From: Arthrobacter globiformis
GTDB lineage: Bacteria; Actinomycetota; Actinomycetes; Actinomycetales; Micrococcaceae
Direction: 5' to 3'
Assembly (NCBI RefSeq): GCF_003261175.1
Contig: NZ_QLNP01000074.1
Span: 1 to 64,000, forward strand
DNA: 64,000 nucleotides
Made by a program: the position numbers and the translations under genes. The notes beneath the pieces were generated by a model, which saw nothing but the letters and a program-made list of their open reading frames with translations, made no database searches and was not told the origin of the DNA. This document shows positions 50,929 through 58,734 of the stretch, in pieces. How positions within the stretch are numbered: the stretch's first letter is position 1; every line of letters starts with the position of its first letter.

Positions 50929-50960
50929 GAGGGGAGGGGGTGCCTTGACCCCCTCCCCTC
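50929..50960 (-). terminator. Strong GC hairpin after the 23-codon frame
   Basis: GAGGGGAGGGGGT pairs perfectly with ACCCCCTCCCCTC around TGCCTTG-type loop bases. Read leftward it begins 2 nt after the stop of the frame at 50963. There is no long T tract, so termination strength is uncertain. Confidence 0.6.
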
Positions 50961-50962
50961 AG

Positions 50963-51034
50963 TTACAAGGGCTCGATAGTAATTTCGAGACCAGCTACTG
51001 TAAGACGCACAGTTATTCGGAAGCCGTGACTCAC
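50963..51034 (-). CDS. Candidate 23-residue microprotein
   Basis: GTG 51034 is preceded by AAAGGAGGT with 6-7 nt spacing, one of the best ribosome sites in the window. The peptide (MSHGFRITVRLTVAGLEITI plus EPL) alternates polar and hydrophobic residues like a beta hairpin. It is framed by a hairpin upstream (51057-51094) and a perfect 13-bp hairpin immediately downstream. It might be a leader peptide, a toxin-like microprotein or chance; no family is known to me. Confidence 0.4.
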   Translation of the reverse strand: MSHGFRITVRLTVAGLEITIEPL

Positions 51035-51331
51035 TCGGTTACCTCCTTTCTCTAAGAGATGGTCCCCTCGCCGGCCAGGGCGGGGGGACCATCTGCTTCC
51101 CCTCCATCATTGGGTCTAGGTGAGCCTCCGACAAGCCACAGACCCCCGCCTTTCGAGCGGTACAGGATGGCGCTTGCAGCGCCGTGAGAGGTCGTTCGCG
51201 GCGGGTTAGTTGAGCATTTGCAGCATGGACCATCTACGCTTGTTGCGGAATCTAGTTAAGAAAGAAGAAGTACAAGGACACCAAGGACTCCGCGAATCAC
51301 GTGGACTGCAGGTCGTTCCGCCAAGAGTGCA

Positions 51332-52078
51332 ATGTTTGTTGAGAGGATCGCTTTGGACGAGCCGGTTGACGCCTTAGTGAGGCTGAAGAACGCTGTAGAT
51401 CGAGCCAAGCGAAGCTCCTCAGTTCAATTCCCCATCGTCTTCGTACGCAGGGAAGAGGAGGAGCCGCTGCTTTCACAGTTGATGCGCGGCGGCCGCGGAG
51501 GCGAGGTCAGACTGCGGCTCTACCTCACACTGAGGATGCAGGCGACAAGACATCCTTACGTGCTTCGGCAGAAGACGGCTAGAGGGCTCGCAGCCATGCT
51601 TAACCTGCCGGCTGACACCGGTCCCCGGCAAATAAACGCTGCTCTGAAATGGCTGGAATCAAAGCGCTTGATTCGGCGCGAGTTTGAGCCAGGGAAGATT
51701 CCTCACATCACTCTGCTGAGGCCTGACGGTACGGGGGAAGAATGGGGTGCGAGATTCGAGCGGCGCTATGTAACGCTTCCGATCGAACTGTGGGCGAACG
51801 GATGGATCCTCAAGCTGAATGGCCGTTCCTTAGCCGTATACCTTGCACTCCGCGAGCTCACGGGCGGAACGGGCCAGAATGGAGAAGTCATGGCAGGGCA
51901 CCGAAAGACCCAATATGGCATGTCCAATGACACATGGACGCGGGCCACGAAGGAGCTCGAAGACCTCGGACTCCTCACAATGTCGTCCGAAGTGTATGGA
52001 GACGACGACCTAAGAATGCGCGTTCGTAAGCGCTATCGCCTCAAAGCCTTGGCGGACATCGGCTCCCCGTCCTGGTGA
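51332..52078 (+). CDS. Helix-turn-helix domain protein (module D-E)
   Basis: 248 residues. The middle holds two helix-rich winged-helix-like segments: RQINAALKWLESKRLIRREFE (~105-125) and KTQYGMSNDTWTRATKELEDLGLLTMSS in outline (~190-220), with LNGRSLAVYLALRELTGG between. This two-wing layout resembles plasmid replication initiators and phage replication/regulatory proteins of actinobacteria, but no catalytic motif is present. The ATG 51332 lacks a strong ribosome site. It is the main gene between sites D and E and is convergent with the gene at 52261. Confidence 0.62.
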   Translation: MFVERIALDEPVDALVRLKNAVDRAKRSSSVQFPIVFVRREEEEPLLSQLMRGGRGGEVRLRLYLTLRMQATRHPYVLRQKTARGLAAMLNLPADTGPRQINAALKWLESKRLIRREFEPGKIPHITLLRPDGTGEEWGARFERRYVTLPIELWANGWILKLNGRSLAVYLALRELTGGTGQNGEVMAGHRKTQYGMSNDTWTRATKELEDLGLLTMSSEVYGDDDLRMRVRKRYRLKALADIGSPSW

Positions 52079-52249
52079 AACGGCGCCAACCGCTGGCCTT
52101 GCTGCTCACCCGAGCTGAGTCATCCCTAGGGTATTTCGTTCATCGCAGGGCGTGCTGAAGCCAGAGAGTATCAGGGGTGCTATCCGCATGCAGTGAATCG
52201 AACCGCTCGAGGCCGGGTTTCGCCCTGGACCTTTGTGTCCACGGACCGA

Positions 52250-52279
52250 CCATCCCAGTTCTAAGGAAATGGGACACCG
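52250..52279 (+). repeat. Cassette-boundary site E
   Basis: CCATCCCAGTTCT then AAGGAAATGGGACACCG. It overlaps the last codons (GVPFP-stop) of the leftward gene ending at 52261, so that gene's C-terminus is encoded by the site. Confidence 0.72.
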
Positions 52280-54162
52280 GACCGTTCGTGGGGGCAGTCT
52301 GGTCCTCCAGTAAGACCAAGATCCCCTCGTGACGGCTCATCGACGCGCTGTGATCCGTCCTTAGACGTTTTGCCAGCACTATGTAGGTCCCAAATGGGCC
52401 AGTCCTGAAACTGGACCAGTTGAGCTTCATCTAGACGACTCAGGCAGTAGGCAATTTCTTCCTCGTCGCCAAGCAAAATTGCGCAGGCAGTCTCTGCAAA
52501 GAGTGGATTGTCAATCTCATGCCTGCTTGCTTGGCCCTTCAATGAGCGGATTTCGAGCCGCTGATCCTGTCTAAGTTGACCTTTCCTAACAGCAATCTGC
52601 CAATGGTTAATTTGGTGATTCGGAAGGTCGCCTTGCTTCGATACCAACCAGTTGTTAAGGCTGAAGGCAGCATCCAAGAACTCCGACTTTCGGACTTCAA
52701 CAACATCGGCGGCACGAATTAAATTGAGCACGGTTGCATTAGCATAGTCCGCAGCGCCAGGGTATTCAAATATATCGTTGTATGCGTTGACTAAGTTATC
52801 GAGGTGCAAATTGAGCGTGAACGGTAGGTGTTCGCGATCCACAATCTCATATGGCGTCACTCTGGTAATTTGAAGCTCGCCTGCTTCGTCTTCCCAACTC
52901 ATGACGAATTGCTGCCCTAGTTCTGGATGGAAAAGATCACGACACAGCCACTTGCCCTTGGCGCTATCTTGTGCAACAAGCAGTTGAAGGCTCCAGCGGC
53001 CCATGGGCTGCAAGATTCTGCCAGGTTCATGATGCGCGACACTAATCTCTTCTCCCCCAAGCATGACTCCATGTAGCCCGACAAGCTGCCGACCTCTCTT
53101 GCCTTCTAAGGGCTCCAGCTCGACAAGACTTGAATTGACTCCCAAGTGGTCGCACAAGGACATCAGAGTCGTCAGGTATTCGAAGTGTTCACGCAGGTCT
53201 TGTTGGTCGTCGCATGAGGCGACCTGAACCCTATTTTCAATCCCGTCGATACTGAAAACTTGATCGTCTACGCATGTGAGGTAGAAGCCAAGGTCATTGA
53301 AGCGTTCCCTCAGAGTCTCACGCATCGTCAGTGATACAGAGCCTGTGGCAGCCTGGTCTGTTCCCGTTCTCCGCAGCTTCAGGCCGTCACTGAGTTCAAG
53401 CTCAACAGTGTCCCGGTCTACTCGTCGTCTTGTTGGGTTGCGAAACTCAAAGTCCCCGCTGGCAACAGATAGCTCCGTCGGCTCACCAACATACTCCGGA
53501 GGCGTGATGACGAGTTCCTCATCAACGGACAGGGCCATTCCTCCGGAGGTTTCGAATACGAGGGTGAAATCGAAGTCATCGCGCGTCAGTCTTACCGGGG
53601 CATCCAGATTCAGGCTCCCATCGGTATAGAGGGTGATGCGGCTCAAATCCTTGAGTTGCTTTAGATCGATGCGCGCGGCAGGGTTTTCAGCAGCCGATTG
53701 TAGCGCCAGTTTGATTATGTCTTCGATTTTTGCTGGATCAGAGGGGAACCGCTTTATGTTTACTCCAATCCGGCTTTTACGACCCATTTTCCTAATAAGA
53801 AACTGAATTTTAAATGGATTCAGCAACACATATGATGGAATTGCCTTGCCGGTCCTAGGGTTAACGAACACAATAAAATAGAGCACGCTATGATTCTTCA
53901 GGTAGCCGGTGAGATCGGTCTTAGTGATCGCAAATGTACGCGGGGGCTTCGTGCTGACCGTCGCTGTCCGTCCTTTGACTTGGACATTTACACGTCCCTC
54001 AAAGGTCTCCTTACTGTGCGATTCTGAAGAATGAACATCGATATGTCCGTCAGTTAATAGAGTCTTATCATTTGAATCAATGAATGCTTTCAAATGTGGG
54101 CATTTAGAGACCCTGTGACCTATCTCGTAAACGGCTAGCATTTCAACGTCCATAGGTGCCAT
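52261..54162 (-). CDS. Large protein with DUF4365-like nuclease-type N-terminus (module E-F)
   Basis: 633 residues. Residues ~1-150 resemble DUF4365: GHRVSKCPHLKAFI, DGHIDVHSSES, then VNVQVKGRTATV with the Q-x-K of a PD-(D/E)XK-like core, and LKNHSVLYFIVFVNPRTGKA. This domain probably binds or cuts nucleic acid. Residues ~170-460 are beta-rich (FTLVFETSGGMALSVDEEL), and ~470-600 are helical (NLHLDNLVNAYNDIFEY, TACAILLGDEEEIAYCLSRL). Such single large DUF4365 proteins occur in defence islands, but I cannot name a system. The last residues are encoded by site E. Codon use looks somewhat AT-richer than that of the neighbours at 52.4-54.1 kb, a sign of transfer. Confidence 0.7.
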   Translation of the reverse strand: MAPMDVEMLAVYEIGHRVSKCPHLKAFIDSNDKTLLTDGHIDVHSSESHSKETFEGRVNVQVKGRTATVSTKPPRTFAITKTDLTGYLKNHSVLYFIVFVNPRTGKAIPSYVLLNPFKIQFLIRKMGRKSRIGVNIKRFPSDPAKIEDIIKLALQSAAENPAARIDLKQLKDLSRITLYTDGSLNLDAPVRLTRDDFDFTLVFETSGGMALSVDEELVITPPEYVGEPTELSVASGDFEFRNPTRRRVDRDTVELELSDGLKLRRTGTDQAATGSVSLTMRETLRERFNDLGFYLTCVDDQVFSIDGIENRVQVASCDDQQDLREHFEYLTTLMSLCDHLGVNSSLVELEPLEGKRGRQLVGLHGVMLGGEEISVAHHEPGRILQPMGRWSLQLLVAQDSAKGKWLCRDLFHPELGQQFVMSWEDEAGELQITRVTPYEIVDREHLPFTLNLHLDNLVNAYNDIFEYPGAADYANATVLNLIRAADVVEVRKSEFLDAAFSLNNWLVSKQGDLPNHQINHWQIAVRKGQLRQDQRLEIRSLKGQASRHEIDNPLFAETACAILLGDEEEIAYCLSRLDEAQLVQFQDWPIWDLHSAGKTSKDGSQRVDEPSRGDLGLTGGPDCPHERSGVPFP

Positions 54163-54509
54163 TGTTGCCTATGGCTGTCTGGGCCGAGTAACCCGCCGCG
54201 GCTAGACCCCAATCGACCTACAAGCTCGCTCAACACCGTCCCCTCGCGGAACCGTAGTTGTTAACGACCGTCGTTGGCCGCCATGACAGATCCACCGGCC
54301 TTGATTGGATGGGAAGTGGCCCAGCAAGGGTGTTCCAGGCCCAAGGATGTGGGCGCTCGTTAGGACGTTGTAGGAATCCGACAACTTAGGAAGGGAGCGG
54401 CAGAGAAGAGCGCCCGTAGCTGCCCGCGGACGGGCCTTATCTACACGGCCCCTAATGCCCCCCTCGCGCCCGAACAGTAAGCTGAACACAAGCTGAAGGG
54501 GGACAAGAA
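54163..54509. other. Intergenic region holding site F
   Basis: 347 bp between the start of the DUF4365-like gene and the HicB-like gene. It includes site F (54330-54359) and otherwise no supported gene. Confidence 0.45.
54330..54359 (+). repeat. Cassette-boundary site F (most diverged copy)
   Basis: GTGTTCCAGGCCC then AAGGATGTGGGCGCTCG. It keeps the invariant columns, and GCCC/GGGC arms pair, with compensating changes relative to sites B, C and D. Confidence 0.6.
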
Positions 54510-54692
54510 TTGAAGCTCACCGCCCAAATCGGGACTGCGGCCGACGGCAGGCTCAACCTGCGTGTCCTGGAACTGCCGGAACTGAAGACACACGCCCGGC
54601 GGGTCGACGAGATTCCTGATGCTGTCAGGGACGCTGCGGCAAAGCTGACTGGCCGCCCGAAAGATGACTTCGACATCGAAGTCAGATACTGA
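54510..54692 (+). CDS. HicB-like small protein (orphan antitoxin type)
   Basis: 60 residues from TTG 54510, with AAGGGGG 7 nt upstream. The N-terminal half is a beta strand pair (KLTAQIGTAADGRLNLRVLELPELKT); the rest reads ARRVDEIPDAVRDAAAKLTGRPKDDFDIEVRY in outline, matching HicB-type antitoxin partial-RNase-H folds common in actinobacteria. No HicA toxin gene adjoins, so it is an orphan or a translation-regulation homologue. Confidence 0.68.
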   Translation: MKLTAQIGTAADGRLNLRVLELPELKTHARRVDEIPDAVRDAAAKLTGRPKDDFDIEVRY

Positions 54693-54811
54693 CCCAAGTC
54701 CTAGAGGGAGGGCCGGGATGGGCGCCCTGCGCACAACAGGGCATCCTTGGTCCCGGTTGTCCAATGATTCCTCTTGAACCTGTTCCGACGGAGTCATGAA
54801 CAAAACAGGGC

Positions 54812-55279
54812 ATGATTCTGGGTATGACTTCACTTCGTAATCCGGAACGGACCAAAGGAAACAGACAGAGTTTCGTAGTCCTGGTTTTGATCCCGATACT
54901 CGTGCTCGTGATTTTTACCGCTTTGACTTCCGCGTCTGTAGCGAACTTTCTGGGAGCGACGTTTGTAGGAATCGGTGGGTGGGTGATGGTCCTGATCCGG
55001 CAAGCTCAGCAGAACGCTGCTCGTGCGGCACAATCAGCACAAGGTTCTGCATTGAAGCCCCCGCGTGGCTCATGGTTCACAGCAGCCATCGTCGGTTTGG
55101 TAAAGCTGCCGTCGCGTTCGGCGAGGAAAGCAGAGAGAGAAAAAATCAAAGCAGATAATGATCAAGCAGCGGCATTCAAAAAGGCCGTGGAGGATGCCGA
55201 AGACCTTGGGTTCGGGCTCTTGGGCCTTGGAGGACTAATGGTCGCAGCGGGGGCATTTCGATCAATGATGGGGTGGTAG
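54812..55279 (+). CDS. Hypothetical membrane protein
   Basis: 155 residues (or 151 from ATG 54824; neither start has a strong ribosome site). Helices at ~25-46 (FVVLVLIPILVLVIFTAL), ~52-68 (FLGATFVGIGGWVMVLI) and ~135-150 (LGFGLLGLGGLMVAAGAF), with a charged helical loop (RKAEREKIKADNDQAAAFKKAVEDAEDLG in outline) between. Unknown function. A perfect terminator-like hairpin follows at 55346. Confidence 0.55.
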   Translation: MILGMTSLRNPERTKGNRQSFVVLVLIPILVLVIFTALTSASVANFLGATFVGIGGWVMVLIRQAQQNAARAAQSAQGSALKPPRGSWFTAAIVGLVKLPSRSARKAEREKIKADNDQAAAFKKAVEDAEDLGFGLLGLGGLMVAAGAFRSMMGW

Positions 55280-55345
55280 GCGGTAACTTTGGCCAACCAA
55301 CGCGGCAGGCGCTCTAAAGCACTCGATAAAACCAGTTCTTGGTGA

Positions 55346-55375
55346 GGTGTTGCCCGGGAAGATCCGGGCAACACC
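55346..55375. terminator. Perfect 12-bp hairpin
   Basis: GGTGTTGCCCGG - GAAGAT - CCGGGCAACACC. It lies between the convergent genes ending at 55279 and 55423 and probably terminates both directions; the T tract is poor. Confidence 0.75.
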
Positions 55376-55422
55376 AGCACTAATCAAGGCTCCAAGCCTG
55401 GGCTACTCCCGCCGTGCGTGTT

Positions 55423-55617
55423 TCACCGAACCCGAAACGAAAATCTCTCACCATGGTGAACGGCTTGAGCCCACATCCTTAGAGTTTGCTCTCCCAGCGG
55501 GAACTTAATCGCTTCTGTTTCTTCCCTGGCCGCCGCCAAAATATTCTCGATGGGCAAACCCTCAAGCTTCCTTACCCGCGCGAGCATCCTATCCACGCGA
55601 ACATCTCCTGAACTCAT
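55423..55617 (-). CDS. Small hypothetical protein
   Basis: 64 residues from ATG 55617; AAGGAG lies 7 nt upstream. It reads as an all-helical small domain (VDRMLARVRKLEGLPIENIL, AAAREETEAIKFPLGEQTLRMWAQAV), possibly protein- or DNA-binding. Convergent with the gene at 54812. No family recognised. Confidence 0.55.
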   Translation of the reverse strand: MSSGDVRVDRMLARVRKLEGLPIENILAAAREETEAIKFPLGEQTLRMWAQAVHHGERFSFRVR

Positions 55618-55872
55618 TGTCATACTCCTTCTACTACCAACCACTGGACAGGCTGACGATAGGTCCGATCCTCACCGCCGTGGGGGACGGGGGCCGTGGC
55701 GACTATGGTGGTTTGACTCAGGACCGGTGTGATGGGTTTGAACCAGCACCGCCCGTGGCTCGCCGGGCACTTGGGACGGGTATTCGTGGCCCCACCTTCA
55801 ACATTGAGATTCAGACGGTCTCGCCCGCTCGTGGTGTTTAGAACCTGCCCAGCTTCCACACGCAGGACGTAT

Positions 55873-56133
55873 CTAAAGTATTTGCAAACGCCGGCTATTA
55901 ATAGGGCATGACTGCCCAACCCCTCCAGGAGTATCCCGGAATGAGGTCACTCCGGTCTCCTGGGCGGCCCGCCGGAGTTCGGCCCGAGCCTCTTCCAGGT
56001 CTGCCAGCTGCGCGGGCGTCAGCGGTACGTGTTCGACGGCCGCCCGCCGAGCGGCGGCAGTGGTTCCGGCTTCGCTGGTCCCGACTACAGACGGCTTCCG
56101 CCGGCGCCGGCGCAGCAAATCCCGAAGTCCCAC
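55873..56133 (-). CDS. Small basic/helical hypothetical protein
   Basis: 86 residues from GTG 56133, with AAGGGG 6 nt upstream. A basic start (LRDLLRRRRRKPSVV) is followed by a helical ARRAAVEHVPLTPAQLADLEEARAELRRAAQ segment in outline. Longer frames upstream lack ribosome sites. The final residues (QSCPINSRRLQIL) look like read-through, so the native stop may be lost. A hairpin stands just upstream at 56161. Function unknown. Confidence 0.5.
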   Translation of the reverse strand: MGLRDLLRRRRRKPSVVGTSEAGTTAAARRAAVEHVPLTPAQLADLEEARAELRRAAQETGVTSFRDTPGGVGQSCPINSRRLQIL

Positions 56134-56637
56134 AGTGTGCCCCTTGCGTCTAAGAAGAATGTCCCGCCTGGGATTGGGGGAACCAGGCGGGACACTGCCC
56201 CCCAACGTACCAGCCCATTCGCGCAGTTCCGGGTCAGGAGCATGCTCGCGGGGCTCGCACTGGTTTCCGCTGCGCTTCAACCTCGGGCGTCCACTCCGCT
56301 TCGCTCCGTGGCCGGCTGTTGGGTGCTGCCGGTCCGGCGCAGAGCTCCTGCCCGTCATCACCTGGTTGTCTACGACGTTTCTTGGCTGCTGTCCTTATGT
56401 TGTTACCGGGCTCAGTTCCGCGGTCATTGTAGGGTCGTGGCTACCCAGGGGAGGCGGGTATGGCTTGGCTGCTGTGGTCCGCACGCTTGCACGTGACGGC
56501 TCCGTAGGATTGGCCGCCCGCCACCCCGCGATGACCCGACCGCTGATTGAGAGACGCGACATGATCGCCGGATAAGGACACGACGGCGCGGTTATCTGCT
56601 GGGCTCTTCCCATCCAACAGACTGGAGGCTGTTCTTG
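56134..56637. other. Intergenic and 5' non-coding part of the third IS110
   Basis: 504 bp. After the hairpin, the last ~230 bp (about 56400-56637) are probably the 5' non-coding end of the IS110 element, the usual place of its bridge RNA. I could not fix the element's left end. Confidence 0.4.
56161..56193. terminator. Perfect 11-bp hairpin
   Basis: GTCCCGCCTGG and CCAGGCGGGAC pair around an 11-nt loop. No T tract; it may be a terminator or an operator upstream of the small gene starting at 56133. Confidence 0.55.
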
Positions 56638-57845
56638 GTGCAATTATGGGCCGGCATCGATGCCGGCAAAGCCCATCATCACTGCGTTGTAATCGATGGC
56701 GAGGGGAACCGGCTGCTCTCACAGAAGGTTCCCAACGACGAAGCGGCGCTCATCCAACTTTTGGCCACCGTCCTGGAGCTGTCGGATGGGGGCCCTTTGG
56801 TGTGGGCGATGGACTTGAATCATGGCGGGCCGGCGCTGCTGATCGCGTTGCTTGTCGGTCATGGGCAGAACCTTCTCTATATTCCTGGGCGGACGGTGCA
56901 CCACGCCTCAAAGATTTATCGGGGTGACGGCAAGACAGATGCGAAGGACGCCGCGGTTATCGCCGACCAAGCGCGGATGCGGACGGACCTGCAGCCTTTG
57001 CGCGCCGGTGATGAGATCAGCGTCGGGTTGCGACTTCTGACCGCTAGGCGGGCTGATAAGTCGGCGGATCGGGTGAGGGCGATCAATCGCCTGAAGGCTC
57101 AGCTTCTGGAGTATTTCCCCGGGCTGGAGCGGGCCTTCGATTACAGCAGGTCCAAAGCTGCACTGTTGTTGCTGACCAAGTATCGGACTCCGGATGGGAT
57201 CCGTCGTGCAGGCCAGGCGAGAATTCAGGCCTGGTTGAAGAAGCACGGTGCTCGTTCCTCCGCAGCGGTTGCTGCCGCTGCGGTGGAAGCCGCGAAGGCC
57301 CAGCAGACCGTAGTTCCTGCCCAGCGCATGGGGGAGATGATTGTCGCCGCCCTCGCCAGGGAGGTGGCGGTTTTGAACGAGGAACTGGAAGAACTGGATG
57401 CGCTGATCAGTGAGAAGGTCACCGAACACCGGCACACCGAGGTGCTGTTGAGCATGCCCGGCTTCGGGCCTGTCCTCGCTGCCGAATTCCTGGGTGCCAC
57501 CGGCGGGGACATGGCTGTCTTCCAATCTGCGGACCGGTTCGCCGGTGTTGTTGGGTTGGCGCCGGCACCGCGGGACTCCGGACGGATCAGCGGCAACCAC
57601 CACCGGCCAAGACGATACGACCGGCGGCTGCTCCGCGTCTTCTTCCTCTCCGGGCTCTCGGCGCTTAAATCCTGTCCATCCTCACGTGGCTACTACGACC
57701 GAAAACGGATAGAAGGAAAATCGCACATCCAGGCAATGCTCTCGCTTGCCCGGCGACGGCTCAACGTATTGTGGGCCATGCTGCGCGACGGGGCCCTCTA
57801 TACGCCGATGCCGGTGGCCACACCACTGGCTGCCTGATTCAGGGC
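56400..57845 (+). mobile_element. Third IS110-family element, intact transposase
   Basis: Contains the full transposase at 56638-57837 and a non-coding 5' end. The boundaries are approximate: there are no inverted repeats, and the right limit is set by the recombinase gene ending at 57853. Confidence 0.65.
56638..57837 (+). CDS. IS110-family transposase, intact
   Basis: 399 residues from GTG 56638 (TTG 56635 possible). DEDD domain: Asp in LWAGIDAGKAHHH, Asp/His context VWAMDLNHGGPAL in place of the usual Glu, and KTDAKDAAVIADQAR. The C-terminal domain has LLSMPGFGPVLAAEFLG and the Ser in APRDSGRISGNHHRP. The AMD instead of VEA at the second acidic position is a branch feature of actinobacterial IS110 relatives, so activity is possible. 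It is not a close copy of the two IS110 elements at 14.8-18 kb. Confidence 0.88.
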   Translation: MQLWAGIDAGKAHHHCVVIDGEGNRLLSQKVPNDEAALIQLLATVLELSDGGPLVWAMDLNHGGPALLIALLVGHGQNLLYIPGRTVHHASKIYRGDGKTDAKDAAVIADQARMRTDLQPLRAGDEISVGLRLLTARRADKSADRVRAINRLKAQLLEYFPGLERAFDYSRSKAALLLLTKYRTPDGIRRAGQARIQAWLKKHGARSSAAVAAAAVEAAKAQQTVVPAQRMGEMIVAALAREVAVLNEELEELDALISEKVTEHRHTEVLLSMPGFGPVLAAEFLGATGGDMAVFQSADRFAGVVGLAPAPRDSGRISGNHHRPRRYDRRLLRVFFLSGLSALKSCPSSRGYYDRKRIEGKSHIQAMLSLARRRLNVLWAMLRDGALYTPMPVATPLAA

Positions 57846-57852
57846 CCATGCG

Positions 57853-58449
57853 TCACTTCGGCGGGTTTTGGCGGATAGTTGCTGCTTGCTGATGACGGTA
57901 GAGCGTAGCTCTGCTCCAGCCGACCAGGCGTGCAGCATCTTTCGCAGTGTGTCCTTTGGCCCGGGCATCCCTGGCGACGGCGAGTTTTTCTGCGATGAGG
58001 CCAGGATCGGATGCCGGGCGGCCGAAGCGGGTGCCGTTCTGTTTCGCTGCGGCAATCCCGGCATTTATCCGTTCGAGGATGAGCTCGCGTTCGTATTCGG
58101 CAAGTGTGGCCAGCATGTTCAGCATGAGCCGACCGGTCGAGGTCGTGGGGTCGATACCGTCTGAAATGGAGCGGACGTTGATACCCCGGTCCCGGAGCAG
58201 CGCCACCGTGTTCAGGACATCGATCAGCGACCGGCCTAGTCGGTCGACGCGCCAGACCACAACGGTGTCACCGGGCTCGGCGTACTCGAGAAGCCTTTTC
58301 ATGCCTGGTCGCTCGATCGCGGTGCGGCTGCCGGAGGTGACATCGGCGAAAACATCGCGCTTCTGGACCCCGGCCGCGACCAACGCGTCGAGCTGCAGCT
58401 GCGCGTCCTGGCTGGATGTGCTGACCCGTGTATAGCCAAGGTGTCTCAC
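57853..58449 (-). CDS. Serine recombinase (resolvase family), intact
   Basis: 198 residues from GTG 58449. Catalytic Ser10 is in YTRVSTSSQD; RVDRLGRSLID and DGIDPTTSTGRLMLNMLATLAEYERELILER show the resolvase core and E helix. The C-terminal HTH reads KDAARLVGWSRATLYRHQQ. A paralogue, broken by a small deletion, lies inverted at 62250-62835. The pair flank the TniA/TniB transposon and diverge from it. Roles may be cointegrate resolution or inversion of the intervening DNA. Confidence 0.92.
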   Translation of the reverse strand: MRHLGYTRVSTSSQDAQLQLDALVAAGVQKRDVFADVTSGSRTAIERPGMKRLLEYAEPGDTVVVWRVDRLGRSLIDVLNTVALLRDRGINVRSISDGIDPTTSTGRLMLNMLATLAEYERELILERINAGIAAAKQNGTRFGRPASDPGLIAEKLAVARDARAKGHTAKDAARLVGWSRATLYRHQQAATIRQNPPK

Positions 58450-58734
58450 CCTGCGAAAAGGCCCTTTGAAGGCAGGGCTGAGACGTACCCCGCTGAGACG
58501 ACTTAGCGAGACCTCGGTCGGACTGGAATGACGCGGATCAAGATTCCTGTAGCCGGCCTCGGAGGGGTGTCTTGGAAAGCTTTTGCTTAACGGGACACGA
58601 GTTAAAGGACGCTGGACTATCAGGCTGCGGTGAAGACTTCCTTAGCTGTGACTGTTAGCGAAAATTGGCGGTTAAATCGCAGTTCGAGCTGGCGGTTGCG
58701 GCTCAGGCTGAGGGGGTGCCTTCGGCGGCGGGGG
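58450..58734. other. Intergenic region with left transposon end
   Basis: Holds the left terminal inverted repeat of the TniA/TniB transposon at 58647-58700; the remainder (58450-58646) lies outside the transposon and shows no gene. Confidence 0.5.
58647..58700 (+). repeat. Left terminal inverted repeat of the Tni transposon
   Basis: TGTGACTGTT, 7 nt, ATTGGCGGTT, 2 nt, ATCGCA, 8 nt, TGGCGGTT. The repeated TGGCGGTT words are probably transposase-binding sites. Every block and every spacer length is matched by the inverted copy at 62097-62150. Confidence 0.8.

Larger units (their letters stand above)
50822..51331. other. Structured intergenic region
   Basis: 510 bp with the operator-like palindrome (50838-50853), a second CCCTGA/TCAGGG inverted repeat (~50870-50890), a strong hairpin (50929-50960), a 23-codon leftward frame (50963-51034) and another 11-bp hairpin (51057-51094). 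The remainder, to 51331, holds nothing that I can support. Confidence 0.55.

Noticed and set aside
43451-54359. CRISPR array as an explanation for the repeated ~30-bp sites
   Set aside because: Intervals are 0.8-5 kb and contain genes, not ~30-bp spacers; no cas genes are present.
43451-54359. Classical integron with attC sites
   Set aside because: No tyrosine integrase gene of IntI type, no RYYYAAC/GTTRRRY ends, and the sites are conserved in sequence rather than only in fold.
54733-54765. Reverse-strand near-match to the cassette site (CCGGGACCAAGGATG)
   Set aside because: Matches only the first half; the TGGnACAC half is missing and the orientation is opposite.
55725-55760. tRNA-like T-arm (GGGTTTGAACC)
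   Set aside because: No acceptor stem, D-arm or anticodon arm could be built around it.
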